Part shown: in pieces, positions 17,295 to 27,091 of the stretch
Numbering within the stretch: position 1 is the first letter of the stretch
Layout: every line of letters begins with the position of its first letter
Origin: Neptuniibacter sp. UBA6509
Lineage (GTDB): Bacteria; Pseudomonadota; Gammaproteobacteria; Pseudomonadales; Balneatricaceae
Direction: 5' to 3'
NCBI GenBank assembly: GCA_002435145.1
Contig: DJLT01000096.1
Coordinates: 1 to 64,000, forward strand
Length of the DNA stretch: 64,000 nt
Notes under the pieces: model-generated
The model's input: the letters and a program-made list of their open reading frames with translations, nothing else
Told to the model about the DNA's origin: nothing
Database searches by the model: none
Position numbers and translations under genes: made by a program

Positions 17295-18761
17295 ATGGGC
17301 GAAGAGATTTTAATCAACTTTACACCGATGGAAACTCGGGTTGCGGTCATAGAAAATGGTATGCCTCAAGAGGTATATGTTGAGCGCGTACACCGTCGTG
17401 GGATTGTTGGGAATATCTATCAAGGGAAGGTCGTCCGTGTTCTACCAGGGATGCAAGCCGCTTTTGTTGATATTGGTCTTGAGCGCGCCGCGTTTATTCA
17501 TGTTGAAGAGGTCTTATCACAGAACGTTTCTCATGAGGAGAAAGTTAATACGTCTATTGCCCAGGTATTAAGAGAGGGGCAATCTCTTCTCGTTCAGGTG
17601 ACTAAGGACCCCATTGGTACGAAAGGAGCTCGGCTGACTACGCATCTGTCTCTACCTTCGCGCTATCTTGTTTGTATGCCGGGGAATGAGCATATTGGTG
17701 TTTCTCAGCGTATTGAAGATGCTGAGGAGCGTGATCGCTTGCGAGGAATTATCCAAGCATTGATCGCTGAAGATGATGGTGAGCCAGCAGGGTTTATTTT
17801 ACGAACGGTGGCTGAAGGAGCTGCTGAAGCTGAATTGAGTGCAGATATTCAGTTTTTACGCCGCTTATGGGCGTCCATTCAGGTCAAAATCAAGTCTGCG
17901 AAAGCGCCTAGTGTTATTTATGAGGACCTGCCTCTCAATATGCGTGCTTTGCGAGATATGGCGCATTCCGGCTTAGAAAAGATCCGCATCGATTCCCGTG
18001 AAACCTATCAGAAGGCGCAAGAGTTTGTAAAAGCGCTAGTGCCTGAAGTTGCTGATACCCTTGAGTATTATCCAGGTGAGCGCCCAATCTTTGACCTCTT
18101 TAATGTTGAAGATGAGATCCAAAAGGCCTTAGGTCGTAAAGTCGAATTGAAGTCAGGTGGTTATTTGATATTTGACCAAACAGAAGCAATGACTACGGTT
18201 GATATTAATACTGGGGCTTTTGTAGGCCATCGTAATCTAGAAGAAACCATATTTAAAACCAATCTGGAAGCTGCTACGGCGATCGGGCGTCAGTTACGTC
18301 TGCGAAACCTTGGTGGGATTATTATTATCGATTTTATCGATATGGAAGATCAAGATCACCAAAGACAAGTATTAAGAACGCTTGAACGTGTTCTAGAGAG
18401 AGATCATGCTAAGTGTAAATTAACAGGGGTTTCTGATTTAGGCCTTGTAGAGATGACGCGTAAGCGAACGCGTGAAAGCTTAGAGCAAGTGTTGTGTGAT
18501 GTTTGTTGTGAATGTCAGGGGCGAGGCTCTATTAAAACGCCGGAAACGCTCTGTTATGAAATTTTCCGTGAGATTCTACGTCAACATAGAGCCTATGATA
18601 CTGAAAGTTATCTTGTATTGGCCGCTCAGCCTGTTGTTGATTATGTGCTAGACGATGCATCTAATCATGTAGCCGAGTTAGAATCATTTATAGGTAAAAC
18701 AATCCGCTTCCAAGTTGAGCCTATGTATAACGCAGAGAGTTTTGATGTCGTTTTGCGCTAA
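17295..18761 (+). CDS. rng: Ribonuclease G
   Basis: RNase G is a single-strand endoribonuclease that matures the 5' end of 16S rRNA. The 488 residues match E. coli RNase G. An S1-like domain occupies about residues 38-128 (GNIYQGKVVRVLPGMQAAFVDIGLERAAFIH). The RNase E/G catalytic core has VDINTGAF and IIIDFIDM with the metal-binding aspartates, and the zinc-link region CDVCCECQGRG lies near residue 400. No long C-terminal scaffold is present, which distinguishes it from RNase E. It lies between maf and yhdP in the conserved order. Confidence 0.96.
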   Translation: MGEEILINFTPMETRVAVIENGMPQEVYVERVHRRGIVGNIYQGKVVRVLPGMQAAFVDIGLERAAFIHVEEVLSQNVSHEEKVNTSIAQVLREGQSLLVQVTKDPIGTKGARLTTHLSLPSRYLVCMPGNEHIGVSQRIEDAEERDRLRGIIQALIAEDDGEPAGFILRTVAEGAAEAELSADIQFLRRLWASIQVKIKSAKAPSVIYEDLPLNMRALRDMAHSGLEKIRIDSRETYQKAQEFVKALVPEVADTLEYYPGERPIFDLFNVEDEIQKALGRKVELKSGGYLIFDQTEAMTTVDINTGAFVGHRNLEETIFKTNLEAATAIGRQLRLRNLGGIIIIDFIDMEDQDHQRQVLRTLERVLERDHAKCKLTGVSDLGLVEMTRKRTRESLEQVLCDVCCECQGRGSIKTPETLCYEIFREILRQHRAYDTESYLVLAAQPVVDYVLDDASNHVAELESFIGKTIRFQVEPMYNAESFDVVLR

Positions 18762-18773
18762 TAGGGGGCGCTA

Positions 18774-21700
18774 GTGAAGCGTTATGCTCATTCGTCCTTA
18801 TGGTTCCTATATTGGGCCCTCGCATTTCTTATAGCTTTTATAGCCGTTGCTTTGTTGGCGCTGAAGGTTCTTGTTCAAGATGCGGGAGAATATCGTCAAG
18901 ATATTGAACGTTTATTGTCATCTCAGTTAAGTGCGGAAGTTCATTTAGTTGATATACAAGGTGACTGGGAGGGTTGGCAGCCGGTACTTTCATTAAAGGG
19001 CTTGTCTGTCGATGCGATAGAGCAGCAGCCGGGTTTATCACTTGCGGTGATGGATGCGGTTATTCAGCTGGATCCTGCTGCATCGATTAAGGCTTTTGCC
19101 CCCATTTTCTCTAAGTTAGATATTGATGGTACGACCTTAAGGTATGATCTGAGTAAATCCCCTGAGGGTGGCGACTCACCTGACGCTGAGGCTGCTGGAA
19201 AATCTAGCTCGCGCTCTGGAGCGTTAACTTTTCTACTTAATCAAAATGCTATTAATCTTAATGACACTCGTATTGTTGTTAAGCCTCAATATGGACAAGA
19301 GATATCTGTTTCACCGATTCAATTAAGTTTTAATCACGATGATGTGTTGAAGCAGCTAAAGATTGATGCTGATCTTTTGACCGGCAACAAGCAGGCGTCA
19401 ATAAAATTTGTGGCTGAAGTGGAGGGAAGCGCCTCTGATAACCCTGTTGATTTTTATCTGAAAATTGAAGGCTTGAATCAGGCTCAGTTGAATCCATGGT
19501 TGAATCTTGCAAATATCAAGATTGATAGTATGAGCGCTGAGCAGGAAGTGTGGGGGCAATCGCAGCAAGGTAGATTAAGTTATTTAACGGGTAGAACTTC
19601 AATTACAGATTTTCAATATCAGGATTATGTACTGGAACAGTTTACCGTTCAAACTGCGTTGATTAGACGGGATATTGGCTACCAGCTACAGATTACTGAT
19701 TTTGTACTTGATGCTGCAAAAAGCGAAATATCCATTCCGCAAATTAGTATGGATTTTGAGCGCGATAAGGGTGCGATTTTACCTAGACGTATAATGCTCG
19801 ATCGTATTGATCTTGGAGTCGCGGCTAATTGGTTGTTAAAGCAGCCTTCTCTACCTAGTGGGGCATCGATAGCCCTAGATGAACTTTTACCTACAGGTAT
19901 TGTTAAAAATCTATTGATATCTTGGCCTGTGGGTGCGGAACTGAGTGAGGCTGAATTATCAGCTGATCTAGAGAATGTGGGTATTGATGCTTGGGATGAT
20001 ATCCCCGCAATTAAGGGAATTAATGGATTAGTTGTTGCTGACCGTTCAGGCGGTAATATTCACCTTGAAAGCCAAGACTTTGCTATGCAATACCCAACTT
20101 TGTTTGACTATCGTTGGGATTATCATAATGCAAAAGGAGTTGTCGGCTGGCGGCTCGAAGATGAGGGAGTTGTTGTCGCGTCTCAATTACTAAATTTGAG
20201 TAATGATGACTTGAACGCAGCAGGCCGGTTTAGTATTTACCTACCGTTTGCAAATGATGAACAGCCGTTACTTAATTTACAAATAGGTCTTCAGAATACC
20301 AATGGTCTGCAAGCTAAGTTTTATACGCCTCCTAAAGAGGTGGGTGTTGAAACCTACAATTGGTTAGTAAAAGCGATTAAGAAAGGTCATGTTAAGCGTG
20401 CTGGCTTTGTGCTGAATGGTGTAACGCGTTCTCGTTTGCCCAATTATCAATTGCCAGTCGTGCAGATGTTTTTTGATGTAAATGATGCTTCATTTGAATA
20501 TCAATCTGGTTGGCCGCAGGTTGCTAATGCTAATGCTTTTGTTTTCTTTCGCAATGGTGAGTTAATTGTTGAGGCTCAAGGAGGTGAGGTGTATGACTCG
20601 CCTGTAGAGTTCTCTTGGGTTCATTTGCCTCAATCAGCTGATAAAATATTTGTAGTTGGTGCTGTTGAGGGCGTGACTCATGATCTTCAGCGTTTATTAA
20701 CTCAGAGTGACCTTAAAGACGCAGTAGGTGATGGTCTCGATGATTGGGAGATGAGTGGCCAGGCTGCAACTCTCGTTAATTTGGCTATCCCGCTTAACGG
20801 CGAGAAAGAGCCAAGCGTTTCTGTTGAGACTGTGTTATCTAATGCAGGGTTTAGAGCGGATAAAGAAAAGATTAATTTCACAGATATTACTGGCAAGATT
20901 AAATTTAATTCCCAAACGGGTTTATCCGCAAATAAGATAACTGCGCAGCTGTTTGATAGACCTGTCAACGCAAGTATTTCTACTAAAAATGAGAAAACCC
21001 AGATTGCTTTAAATAGCCATATTGCGACGAATACGCTACGTGAATGGTTAGGACTTGATCTTCTGGCTATTTTTAAAGGAGAGTTGCCTTATTCTGCCCG
21101 CTTGGATATGTGTCCAGGGAAATCATGCAATCAGTTGGTTATTCAGAGTGATCTAAAAGGTGTAACTATCTCTGCGCCAGCGCCGTTTGGTAAAGCGAAA
21201 TTGGCTTCAATGCCGTTAACCGTGATTAGTGACCTAGGTGTGACTTATAGTGATGAGCGAACTGTTGTTCGCATTAATTTGGCAGACCAGCTGCGCGGGG
21301 TTATGGTTAATGATGATGACACTATTGAGCGTGCTGGATTTAGTTTGGGTGGAGCAAAACCTTTAGTCCCTGTTGAAAAAGGCGTGTGGGTTGATGGGCG
21401 TCTTACCTCTGTTGATTATGCTGAGCTAGAAACGTTTTTAACGACAGCAGGTCTACTTGGGAGTGATAAGGAAGGGAGCTCTACTGACGGCGTGACTGAA
21501 AGTAAGCTGCGTCAGGTTGATCTATTTCTTAATGAATTTTCAGTGCAAGGAAAAGTTATATCTGATCTTGCATTGACGTTAGCGCCAGCCCCTTTAGGTT
21601 GGATGATTAATGCAGATAGCTCTGAGCTTTCAGGGCGATTGTGGTTACCGGAAGATACAAGTAAGCCGTATAAAGTCGATTTGCAGTATTTGAATATACG

Positions 21701-22640
21701 ACAGAGTGAAGATGCTGCTAGGGTGAATAATGAGCTTGAATCTGAAGCTTCTAGTATTGATATAGATCCGAGTTCGTTACCTTCTGTTGATTTTAAAATA
21801 GCTAGTTTGTCGTTAGATGAGTATCCCTTGGGGCGTTGGTCTTTTAAGCTTAGGCCTACGAAAAAGGGTGCTACAGTTAATCACATAAAGGCTAATATGG
21901 AGGGCGCTGAGATCTTAGGGGAGCTTCGTTGGGAAAATGGACCTAACTCAATTTCTGATCTCACATTGAAGCTCAAAGGTGATGATTTTACGAATGTCCT
22001 TAAAACGTGGAAGCTTCATGAGGCGATTGAAAGTAAAAAGCTAGATTCCTATTTGCAACTTTCTTGGGATGGCGCGCCTTGGGCCTTTGAGTTGGGTAGT
22101 TCCAATGGGGAATTACAATTTACAGCTGAAGAGGGGCGCATTTTAGATGTGGGTAAGTCAGGCAATATTTTACGTGTATTTGGCATTCTCAGCCTCCAAT
22201 CATTAGGGCGTCGTTTAAGGTTGGATTTTACCGATCTTGTGAAAACGGGTGTCGCATTTGATGAAATGAAAGCAAGTTATACAATTAAGGAGGGGATTGC
22301 ATATACATCTTCTCCATTTGTTATGACAGGGCCTTCCGCTAATATTGCTATGCAGGGGTATTTAAATTTAGTGGATGAGACTGTAGAAAAGGATATTGAG
22401 GTTGCTATACCTGTTACAGGTAATATTCCCCTTGTAAGTGTTTTGTTAGGTGCCCCTCAAGTGGCTGGAGCTGTGTTCCTATTTGATAAGCTTATAGGTG
22501 ATCCGTTAGCCGATTTTACGACCGTTAAGTATCATTTATCGGGAGATTGGAGTGATCCGCTTATCACGATTGATCAGGGTGAGCCGGTGAAGTCAAAAGA
22601 GTCAGCGCCGTCAATATTGATGGATGATCGAAATGGCTAA
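18774..22640 (+). CDS. yhdP: YhdP-family AsmA-like envelope protein
   Basis: The 1288-residue protein has one N-terminal membrane helix (about 10-32) and a very long periplasmic beta-rich body. This is the YhdP/TIGR02099 family (DUF3971 and AsmA-like C-terminal domains). The C-terminal region with KSGNILRVFGILSLQSLGRRLRLDF and the final GDPLADFTTVKYHLSGDW are typical. YhdP, with TamB and YdbH, is thought to bridge the periplasm for phospholipid transport to the outer membrane. Start is GTG 18774 after GGGGG at 18764-18768. It follows rng by 12 bases and overlaps the next gene. Confidence 0.93.
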   Translation: MKRYAHSSLWFLYWALAFLIAFIAVALLALKVLVQDAGEYRQDIERLLSSQLSAEVHLVDIQGDWEGWQPVLSLKGLSVDAIEQQPGLSLAVMDAVIQLDPAASIKAFAPIFSKLDIDGTTLRYDLSKSPEGGDSPDAEAAGKSSSRSGALTFLLNQNAINLNDTRIVVKPQYGQEISVSPIQLSFNHDDVLKQLKIDADLLTGNKQASIKFVAEVEGSASDNPVDFYLKIEGLNQAQLNPWLNLANIKIDSMSAEQEVWGQSQQGRLSYLTGRTSITDFQYQDYVLEQFTVQTALIRRDIGYQLQITDFVLDAAKSEISIPQISMDFERDKGAILPRRIMLDRIDLGVAANWLLKQPSLPSGASIALDELLPTGIVKNLLISWPVGAELSEAELSADLENVGIDAWDDIPAIKGINGLVVADRSGGNIHLESQDFAMQYPTLFDYRWDYHNAKGVVGWRLEDEGVVVASQLLNLSNDDLNAAGRFSIYLPFANDEQPLLNLQIGLQNTNGLQAKFYTPPKEVGVETYNWLVKAIKKGHVKRAGFVLNGVTRSRLPNYQLPVVQMFFDVNDASFEYQSGWPQVANANAFVFFRNGELIVEAQGGEVYDSPVEFSWVHLPQSADKIFVVGAVEGVTHDLQRLLTQSDLKDAVGDGLDDWEMSGQAATLVNLAIPLNGEKEPSVSVETVLSNAGFRADKEKINFTDITGKIKFNSQTGLSANKITAQLFDRPVNASISTKNEKTQIALNSHIATNTLREWLGLDLLAIFKGELPYSARLDMCPGKSCNQLVIQSDLKGVTISAPAPFGKAKLASMPLTVISDLGVTYSDERTVVRINLADQLRGVMVNDDDTIERAGFSLGGAKPLVPVEKGVWVDGRLTSVDYAELETFLTTAGLLGSDKEGSSTDGVTESKLRQVDLFLNEFSVQGKVISDLALTLAPAPLGWMINADSSELSGRLWLPEDTSKPYKVDLQYLNIRQSEDAARVNNELESEASSIDIDPSSLPSVDFKIASLSLDEYPLGRWSFKLRPTKKGATVNHIKANMEGAEILGELRWENGPNSISDLTLKLKGDDFTNVLKTWKLHEAIESKKLDSYLQLSWDGAPWAFELGSSNGELQFTAEEGRILDVGKSGNILRVFGILSLQSLGRRLRLDFTDLVKTGVAFDEMKASYTIKEGIAYTSSPFVMTGPSANIAMQGYLNLVDETVEKDIEVAIPVTGNIPLVSVLLGAPQVAGAVFLFDKLIGDPLADFTTVKYHLSGDWSDPLITIDQGEPVKSKESAPSILMDDRNG

Positions 22641-23451
22641 GGTTGCTATAGCGCAGATGGTCTCAGGTGAGCTTCTGGAGGATAACCTATCTGTTGTGGA
22701 GCAATTGGCTAAAGAGGCATTTAAAGCCTCTGCCAAGCTGCTTTTATTACCTGAAAACTTTGCAATGCTTGATTCAAAAGCGTTGGTCAGATTAGCTCGC
22801 TCGGAAGAGCAAAATAAAACCATTCAAAATTTTATAAGTAACCTTTCTGTACAGTATGGTTTATGGATAATTGCGGGTTCAGTGCCGCTATTATCGCCTT
22901 GTGGTGAAAAAGTTTTTGCTAGCTGCCTCGTATTTAATGATGTAGGCGAATGTATTGAAAGATACGATAAAGTTCACCTGTTTGATGTGGATGTTTCAGA
23001 TGAGCATAATCGTTATCGAGAGTCCGACTTTATTGAACCCGGAGAGCAGCTTGTTGTTGTGGTAACACCTGTAGGTAAAGTGGGTCTATCTATCTGCTAT
23101 GATTTGCGTTTTCCTGAGCAGTATCAGCGATTGCGGGAGATGGGAGCTGAGGTTCTTGTTGTGCCTTCTGCATTTACTTATACGACAGGTGAGGCGCACT
23201 GGGAGGTTTTATTAAGAGCCCGTGCGATTGAAACTCAGTGTTATGTTTTGGCTGCAAATCAAGGTGGGCAGCATACGAAAACACGGCAGAGCTGGGGACA
23301 CAGTCTGGTTGTAGACCCTTGGGGAGAAGTGCTTGCTGTAAAAGATAAGCCCGGTGTGGGTTTAGTAATGGCAGATGTAGATTTGGCAGATTTGCATAAC
23401 AGGCGTGAGAAAATGCCCATTATGCAGCATCGTACAAAGGTAGGCTTTTAA
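22633..23451 (+). CDS. Carbon-nitrogen hydrolase, probable deaminated-glutathione amidase
   Basis: The 272-residue nitrilase-superfamily amidase has the Glu-Lys-Cys triad visible at Glu41 (LLLPENF), Lys113 (RYDKVHLFDVDV) and Cys155 (SICYDLRFPEQY). The YDLRFPE block and the SAFTYTTGEAHWEVLLRARAIE region place it in the Nit1/Nit2-like subgroup, which repairs deaminated glutathione or related omega-amides. ATG 22633 is chosen as giving the usual MAKVAIAQM start; ATG 22624 is also possible. It overlaps the end of yhdP by 8 bases. tldD, which commonly follows, is absent here. It converges on yjgA with a 4-base overlap. Confidence 0.9.
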   Translation: MAKVAIAQMVSGELLEDNLSVVEQLAKEAFKASAKLLLLPENFAMLDSKALVRLARSEEQNKTIQNFISNLSVQYGLWIIAGSVPLLSPCGEKVFASCLVFNDVGECIERYDKVHLFDVDVSDEHNRYRESDFIEPGEQLVVVVTPVGKVGLSICYDLRFPEQYQRLREMGAEVLVVPSAFTYTTGEAHWEVLLRARAIETQCYVLAANQGGQHTKTRQSWGHSLVVDPWGEVLAVKDKPGVGLVMADVDLADLHNRREKMPIMQHRTKVGF

Positions 23452-23975
23452 GCGCCTGCAACCTCACGTAAGTACTTGAATAGCTTCCTTGCTGAGGCTG
23501 GAGGCTTTCCAAGTTCTTGTTCTTTTTTCGAATTTCTGATCAGTTGTCTTAAATGCTGAACATCGGCTGTTGGGTGCTCTTCAATATAATTTTGAAGGGC
23601 GCTATTCCCTTCAGCAATAAGTCGATCCCTCCAGACCTCTAATTTATGAAATGTCTGTGTGTGTGCTTGATGACCCGCTTCATAGGTGCCGAGATCATGC
23701 TCAATTTTTTCAGTGTCTTCAGTTCTTAGGATTTTACCGACAAATTGCAGGTGTCGCTTTTGAGCGCCATGAGATTTGATTCGATGAAACTCTTCTATCG
23801 CCGAATGTAGTCGATCATCTAACTGTAATTTTTCAAGTTGATCTTTATTTAGTTTGGTTAAACGTACGCCTAATTCCAGAAGTCCGTGCATTTGGCGTTT
23901 TAATTCTGATTTGCTCAGTTCTCCCTCATCAAGGTCGTTTAAATGAGAGTTGGAAAAGTTATCGTTATTGCTCAT
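23448..23975 (-). CDS. yjgA: Ribosome-associated protein YjgA/DarP (DUF615)
   Basis: The 175-residue acidic-to-basic helical protein matches the DUF615 family. SKSELKRQMHGLLELGVRLTKL lies near the N-terminus, the core is HRIKSHGAQKRHLQFVGKILR, and the C-terminus is LRQLIRNSKKEQELGKPPASARKLFKYLREV. E. coli DarP assists late 50S subunit assembly. It follows mgtE by 9 bases on the minus strand. Confidence 0.93.
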   Translation of the reverse strand: MSNNDNFSNSHLNDLDEGELSKSELKRQMHGLLELGVRLTKLNKDQLEKLQLDDRLHSAIEEFHRIKSHGAQKRHLQFVGKILRTEDTEKIEHDLGTYEAGHQAHTQTFHKLEVWRDRLIAEGNSALQNYIEEHPTADVQHLRQLIRNSKKEQELGKPPASARKLFKYLREVAGA

Positions 23976-23984
23976 GATCTATTC

Positions 23985-25334
23985 TCATGCGTAAAAAATA
24001 GTGGCTAAGCCTAAAAAGGCAAAGAAGCCTACCACATCCGTGATAGTCGTTAATAGCACGCTTCCTGCGAGGGCAGGGTCTATACCCATTGATTTTAGAA
24101 TAATGGGTAAAAGTGTACCGGCCATGGCGCCTGCGACCAAGTTAATAACAATGGCGATCGCAATGATGATCCCTAGGTTTATATCTTGGAACCATAGGGT
24201 GGCAACTACAGCAATGACGCCGGCCCAGAGTATGCCGTTTAAAACGCCTACGACCATCTCTCGATTAAGCAGCCAGCCGGCATTAGAGCGTTCGACATGC
24301 CCGAGAGCTTGACCGCGTATGACAAGTGTCAGCGTTTGAGAGCCGGCGATACCGCCCATAGAGGCAACTATTGGCATAAGGACAGCCAGAGCCACTACTT
24401 TATCAATAGTTTGTTCAAATAACCCGATTACAGCAGATGCTATAAAGGCTGTAAGCAGATTGATGCCCAGCCAAACAGCTCTGCGTCTGGTGGTTTTCAT
24501 TACCGGTGCGAAGGTATCTTCGTCTTCGTCAAGACCCGCCATGCTCATCAGGGAGTGATCTGCATCTTCGCGGATGACATCTACCACGTCATCGATTGTG
24601 ATACGACCTAGGAGTTTCCCTTTGTCGTCAACAACCGGGGCAGAGATAAGATCGTGCTCTTCAAATAGAGCTGCTACTTGGTCGTCGGGCATGTCGGCAT
24701 CTATTGCTTCTATGTCCGTGACCATAATCTCTCGAATGGTAATTGAAAGATCTGAAACCAGCAGTTTGGTAAGAGGGACTAGGCCTATATAGGAATCCTT
24801 ACGGCTGACCACAATCAGGCTATCAGTCATTTCAGGGATTTCATCATGGCGGCGAATATAACGTAAGGTTGTTTCAACGCTAATGTCCGGACGGATAGTG
24901 GTCGTATCCGTATTCATCAAGCCGCCAGCAGTATCTTCCGGGTAGGAAAGTAGCTTCTCAACTCTACGTCGATTTTGCTTATCCATGATCCGCAGAGTTT
25001 CTTTCATTACTCTGTTCGGAAGTTGCTGAAGTACATCGACCATATCATCTGAATCAAGAGATTCAGTGAGGGCTAAAACCTCTTCAGAATTCATTCGGCT
25101 TAAGATATCCGCTTGGATATCATCGCCTAGATGCTGCAGTACCTCAGCTTCATGTTCTTGAGAAACTAAGTTCCACAATATTTGACGTTCTTTCGGAGGA
25201 GACTTTTCAATGAGTCGAGCGACTTCAGTGGGGCGTAACGTGCTGTTGAGGGTAAAGCGAATCTGCCTGAACTCGCCACTATCTAAAGCATCATTTAGCT
25301 TGTCGAGATGTGACTTGGTTTCTTTAACAGCCAT
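23985..25334 (-). CDS. mgtE: Magnesium transporter MgtE
   Basis: The 449-residue magnesium channel has an N-terminal superhelical domain (about 30-130), two CBS domains (about 135-260, with IREIMVTDIEAIDADMPDD and GRITIDDVVDVI) and five membrane helices near the C-terminus. The pore segment PIVASMGGIAGSQTLTLVIRG contains the GIAGSQ motif and DPALAGSVLLTTITDVVGFF contributes conserved acidic residues. The N and CBS domains gate the pore by intracellular magnesium. No M-box riboswitch is visible in the 139 bases upstream. It lies just after the NPr gene on the same strand. Confidence 0.96.
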   Translation of the reverse strand: MAVKETKSHLDKLNDALDSGEFRQIRFTLNSTLRPTEVARLIEKSPPKERQILWNLVSQEHEAEVLQHLGDDIQADILSRMNSEEVLALTESLDSDDMVDVLQQLPNRVMKETLRIMDKQNRRRVEKLLSYPEDTAGGLMNTDTTTIRPDISVETTLRYIRRHDEIPEMTDSLIVVSRKDSYIGLVPLTKLLVSDLSITIREIMVTDIEAIDADMPDDQVAALFEEHDLISAPVVDDKGKLLGRITIDDVVDVIREDADHSLMSMAGLDEDEDTFAPVMKTTRRRAVWLGINLLTAFIASAVIGLFEQTIDKVVALAVLMPIVASMGGIAGSQTLTLVIRGQALGHVERSNAGWLLNREMVVGVLNGILWAGVIAVVATLWFQDINLGIIIAIAIVINLVAGAMAGTLLPIILKSMGIDPALAGSVLLTTITDVVGFFAFLGLATIFYA

Positions 25335-25473
25335 AGGTATTGTCGCTTTTGGACTTCGCTTGTCTAACTTTTTTCGTATTAATGTTAACTACAAAAATTA
25401 GATGAAAATAGTCTGGGAGATTATTATAACTGATTGTAAATGGGTAATATAACCCTAAGAAGAGGCTTGAGGG

Positions 25474-25743
25474 TTATTCATCTTCATCAAATCGATTATT
25501 AACTAATGTCTCTATTGCCTCTAAAGCGGCTTCTTCATCACTTCCGTCTGTTTTTATTGTGATAGAAGTACCTTTGCTCGCTGCTAGCATCATAACTGAC
25601 ATAATGCTCTTTCCATCAACCGGCCGCCCCTCTTTTTCCAATGTGATATTAGATGAAAAGCGAGAAGTGACAGCAATGAGTTTTGCTGCTGCTCGTGCAT
25701 GTAAGCCGAGCTTGTTGATAATGAGTAGCTCTTTTTCTTGCAT
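25474..25743 (-). CDS. ptsO: HPr-like phosphocarrier NPr
   Basis: The 89-residue HPr-fold protein has the phosphorylatable His15 in NKLGLHARAAAKLI and the RPVDGKSIMSVMMLAASKGTSI region around the regulatory serine. Its position after ptsN and rapZ identifies it as NPr of the nitrogen phosphotransferase system, passing phosphate from PtsP to PtsN. It lies 5 bases after rapZ. An 8-bp stem around its stop codon (25449-25456 with 25470-25477) lacks a T tract and may only slow decay. Confidence 0.93.
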   Translation of the reverse strand: MQEKELLIINKLGLHARAAAKLIAVTSRFSSNITLEKEGRPVDGKSIMSVMMLAASKGTSITIKTDGSDEEAALEAIETLVNNRFDEDE

Positions 25744-25748
25744 AGTAA

Positions 25749-26606
25749 TTAGCTCAACTCTCTGTGGCGAACATGAACATTATCCATATGTTTAGAAAAA
25801 TGAGAAGCTAGATGTTCGCTGATATAAACAGAACGGTGTTGGCCACCTGTGCAGCCAATGCCTATCGTGATGTAGCTGCGATTATTATTAGAAAATCGAG
25901 GCAGCCAACGTTCAAGAAAGCTTTGAATATCTGAGATCATTTCGCAGACTTCTGACGAGGATTTAAGAAAATCCTGTATTGGTTTCTCTCTTCCGGTGTA
26001 TTTCCTTAATTCAGGAACCCAATGGGGATTAGGGAGTGCGCGTACATCGTAGACAAAATCTACATCTAGAGGAACGCCATGTTTGAAACCAAATGATTCA
26101 AATTGAACTGACAGAGTTTGCTCTTTTCGTTTTGCGACCCGTAATTTGACTGTGTCTCTTAATTCATACAGTGATAGTCGAGTTGTATCAATTCGTATAT
26201 CGGCGAGACTGGCGATAGGCTCAAGAAGCTCGGATTCTGACTGGATCGATTGCTGTAGGTTTTTAGAGCTATCAGAGAGGGGGTGTTTGCGTCTTGTTGA
26301 GCTATAACGTTTTAGCAGCGTCGCTTCAGAAGAGTCTAAAAAAATGACTTCATATTCCGCCCAATGTTCTTGGCGTAGTTGCTCTAAAATTTCAGGAAAC
26401 TTCGCAAGATTACTTAAAATATTACGAGCGTCTATGCTAACGGCAATTTGGTCAGGATGACTTGCTTCGCTGCTCATTTGTTGAACAAGGTCGGGCAATA
26501 ATAGAGCAGGCAAATTATCTATACAGTAGAAGCCAATATCTTCTAAAGCTTGTAGAGCTGTACTTTTTCCGGAGCCTGAGCGGCCGCTAATTACTACAAG
26601 CTTCAT
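25749..26606 (-). CDS. rapZ: RNase adapter protein RapZ
   Basis: The 285-residue P-loop protein has Walker A GRSGSGKSTAL at 8-18, the SIDAR Walker B-like segment near 97, and a C-terminal domain with VDFVYDVRALPNPHW and IGCTGGQHRSVYISEHLA. In enterobacteria RapZ senses glucosamine-6-phosphate and delivers GlmZ/GlmY-type small RNAs to RNase E. Whether such RNAs exist here cannot be seen. It sits between ptsN and NPr, 9 and 5 bases apart. Confidence 0.95.
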   Translation of the reverse strand: MKLVVISGRSGSGKSTALQALEDIGFYCIDNLPALLLPDLVQQMSSEASHPDQIAVSIDARNILSNLAKFPEILEQLRQEHWAEYEVIFLDSSEATLLKRYSSTRRKHPLSDSSKNLQQSIQSESELLEPIASLADIRIDTTRLSLYELRDTVKLRVAKRKEQTLSVQFESFGFKHGVPLDVDFVYDVRALPNPHWVPELRKYTGREKPIQDFLKSSSEVCEMISDIQSFLERWLPRFSNNNRSYITIGIGCTGGQHRSVYISEHLASHFSKHMDNVHVRHRELS

Positions 26607-26615
26607 TGATGGCTC

Positions 26616-27071
26616 CTAAGATCCCAATTTTAAAATTGCATTATAAATTGAGTGATTATCGTGGGCCTTCCTGATTGTGTCTCTTACCGTCTCTTGGCTG
26701 AATAGCTCGGCAATAGAAGCAAGTGTTTGTAAATGCTCAGAAGTAGCATCCTCGGGCACAATTAAGATAAATAAGAGATCAACAGATTGGCTATCTACAG
26801 CATCAAAATCAATAGGTGAGTTAAGCCTGACAAGATACCCTTTAGCATCAGAGCATTCAGATAAGCGGCAGTGAGGTATAGCAATACCATCGCCAATACC
26901 TGTACTGCCTAGTTTCTCACGTGATAGAAGTCCGTTAAAGATGCAAGATGAATCCATATCTGGATTTTGCTCTGATATTATTTCTGCGGCACTTTCTAAA
27001 ATGCGCTTTTTGCTGCCACCCTCAAGACCACAAAGGATACTTGAGGGGGTTAATAGTTCATGAAGCAACAT
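26616..27071 (-). CDS. ptsN: Nitrogen-regulatory PTS enzyme IIA
   Basis: The 151-residue EIIA(Ntr) protein has the phospho-accepting His67 in GIAIPHCRLSE and the family segments REKLGSTGIGDG and LLFILIVPEDATSEHLQTLA. It accepts phosphate from NPr and regulates potassium uptake and stress responses. Order rpoN-hpf-ptsN-rapZ-ptsO is the conserved gammaproteobacterial arrangement. Confidence 0.95.
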   Translation of the reverse strand: MLLHELLTPSSILCGLEGGSKKRILESAAEIISEQNPDMDSSCIFNGLLSREKLGSTGIGDGIAIPHCRLSECSDAKGYLVRLNSPIDFDAVDSQSVDLLFILIVPEDATSEHLQTLASIAELFSQETVRDTIRKAHDNHSIYNAILKLGS

Positions 27072-27091
27072 AATTTTGGATGTGAGACCGT

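Noticed and set aside
25449..25477. Hairpin after the NPr gene as an intrinsic terminator
   Set aside because: The stem includes the stop codon and has no T tract on the minus strand; read-through into mgtE is plausible.
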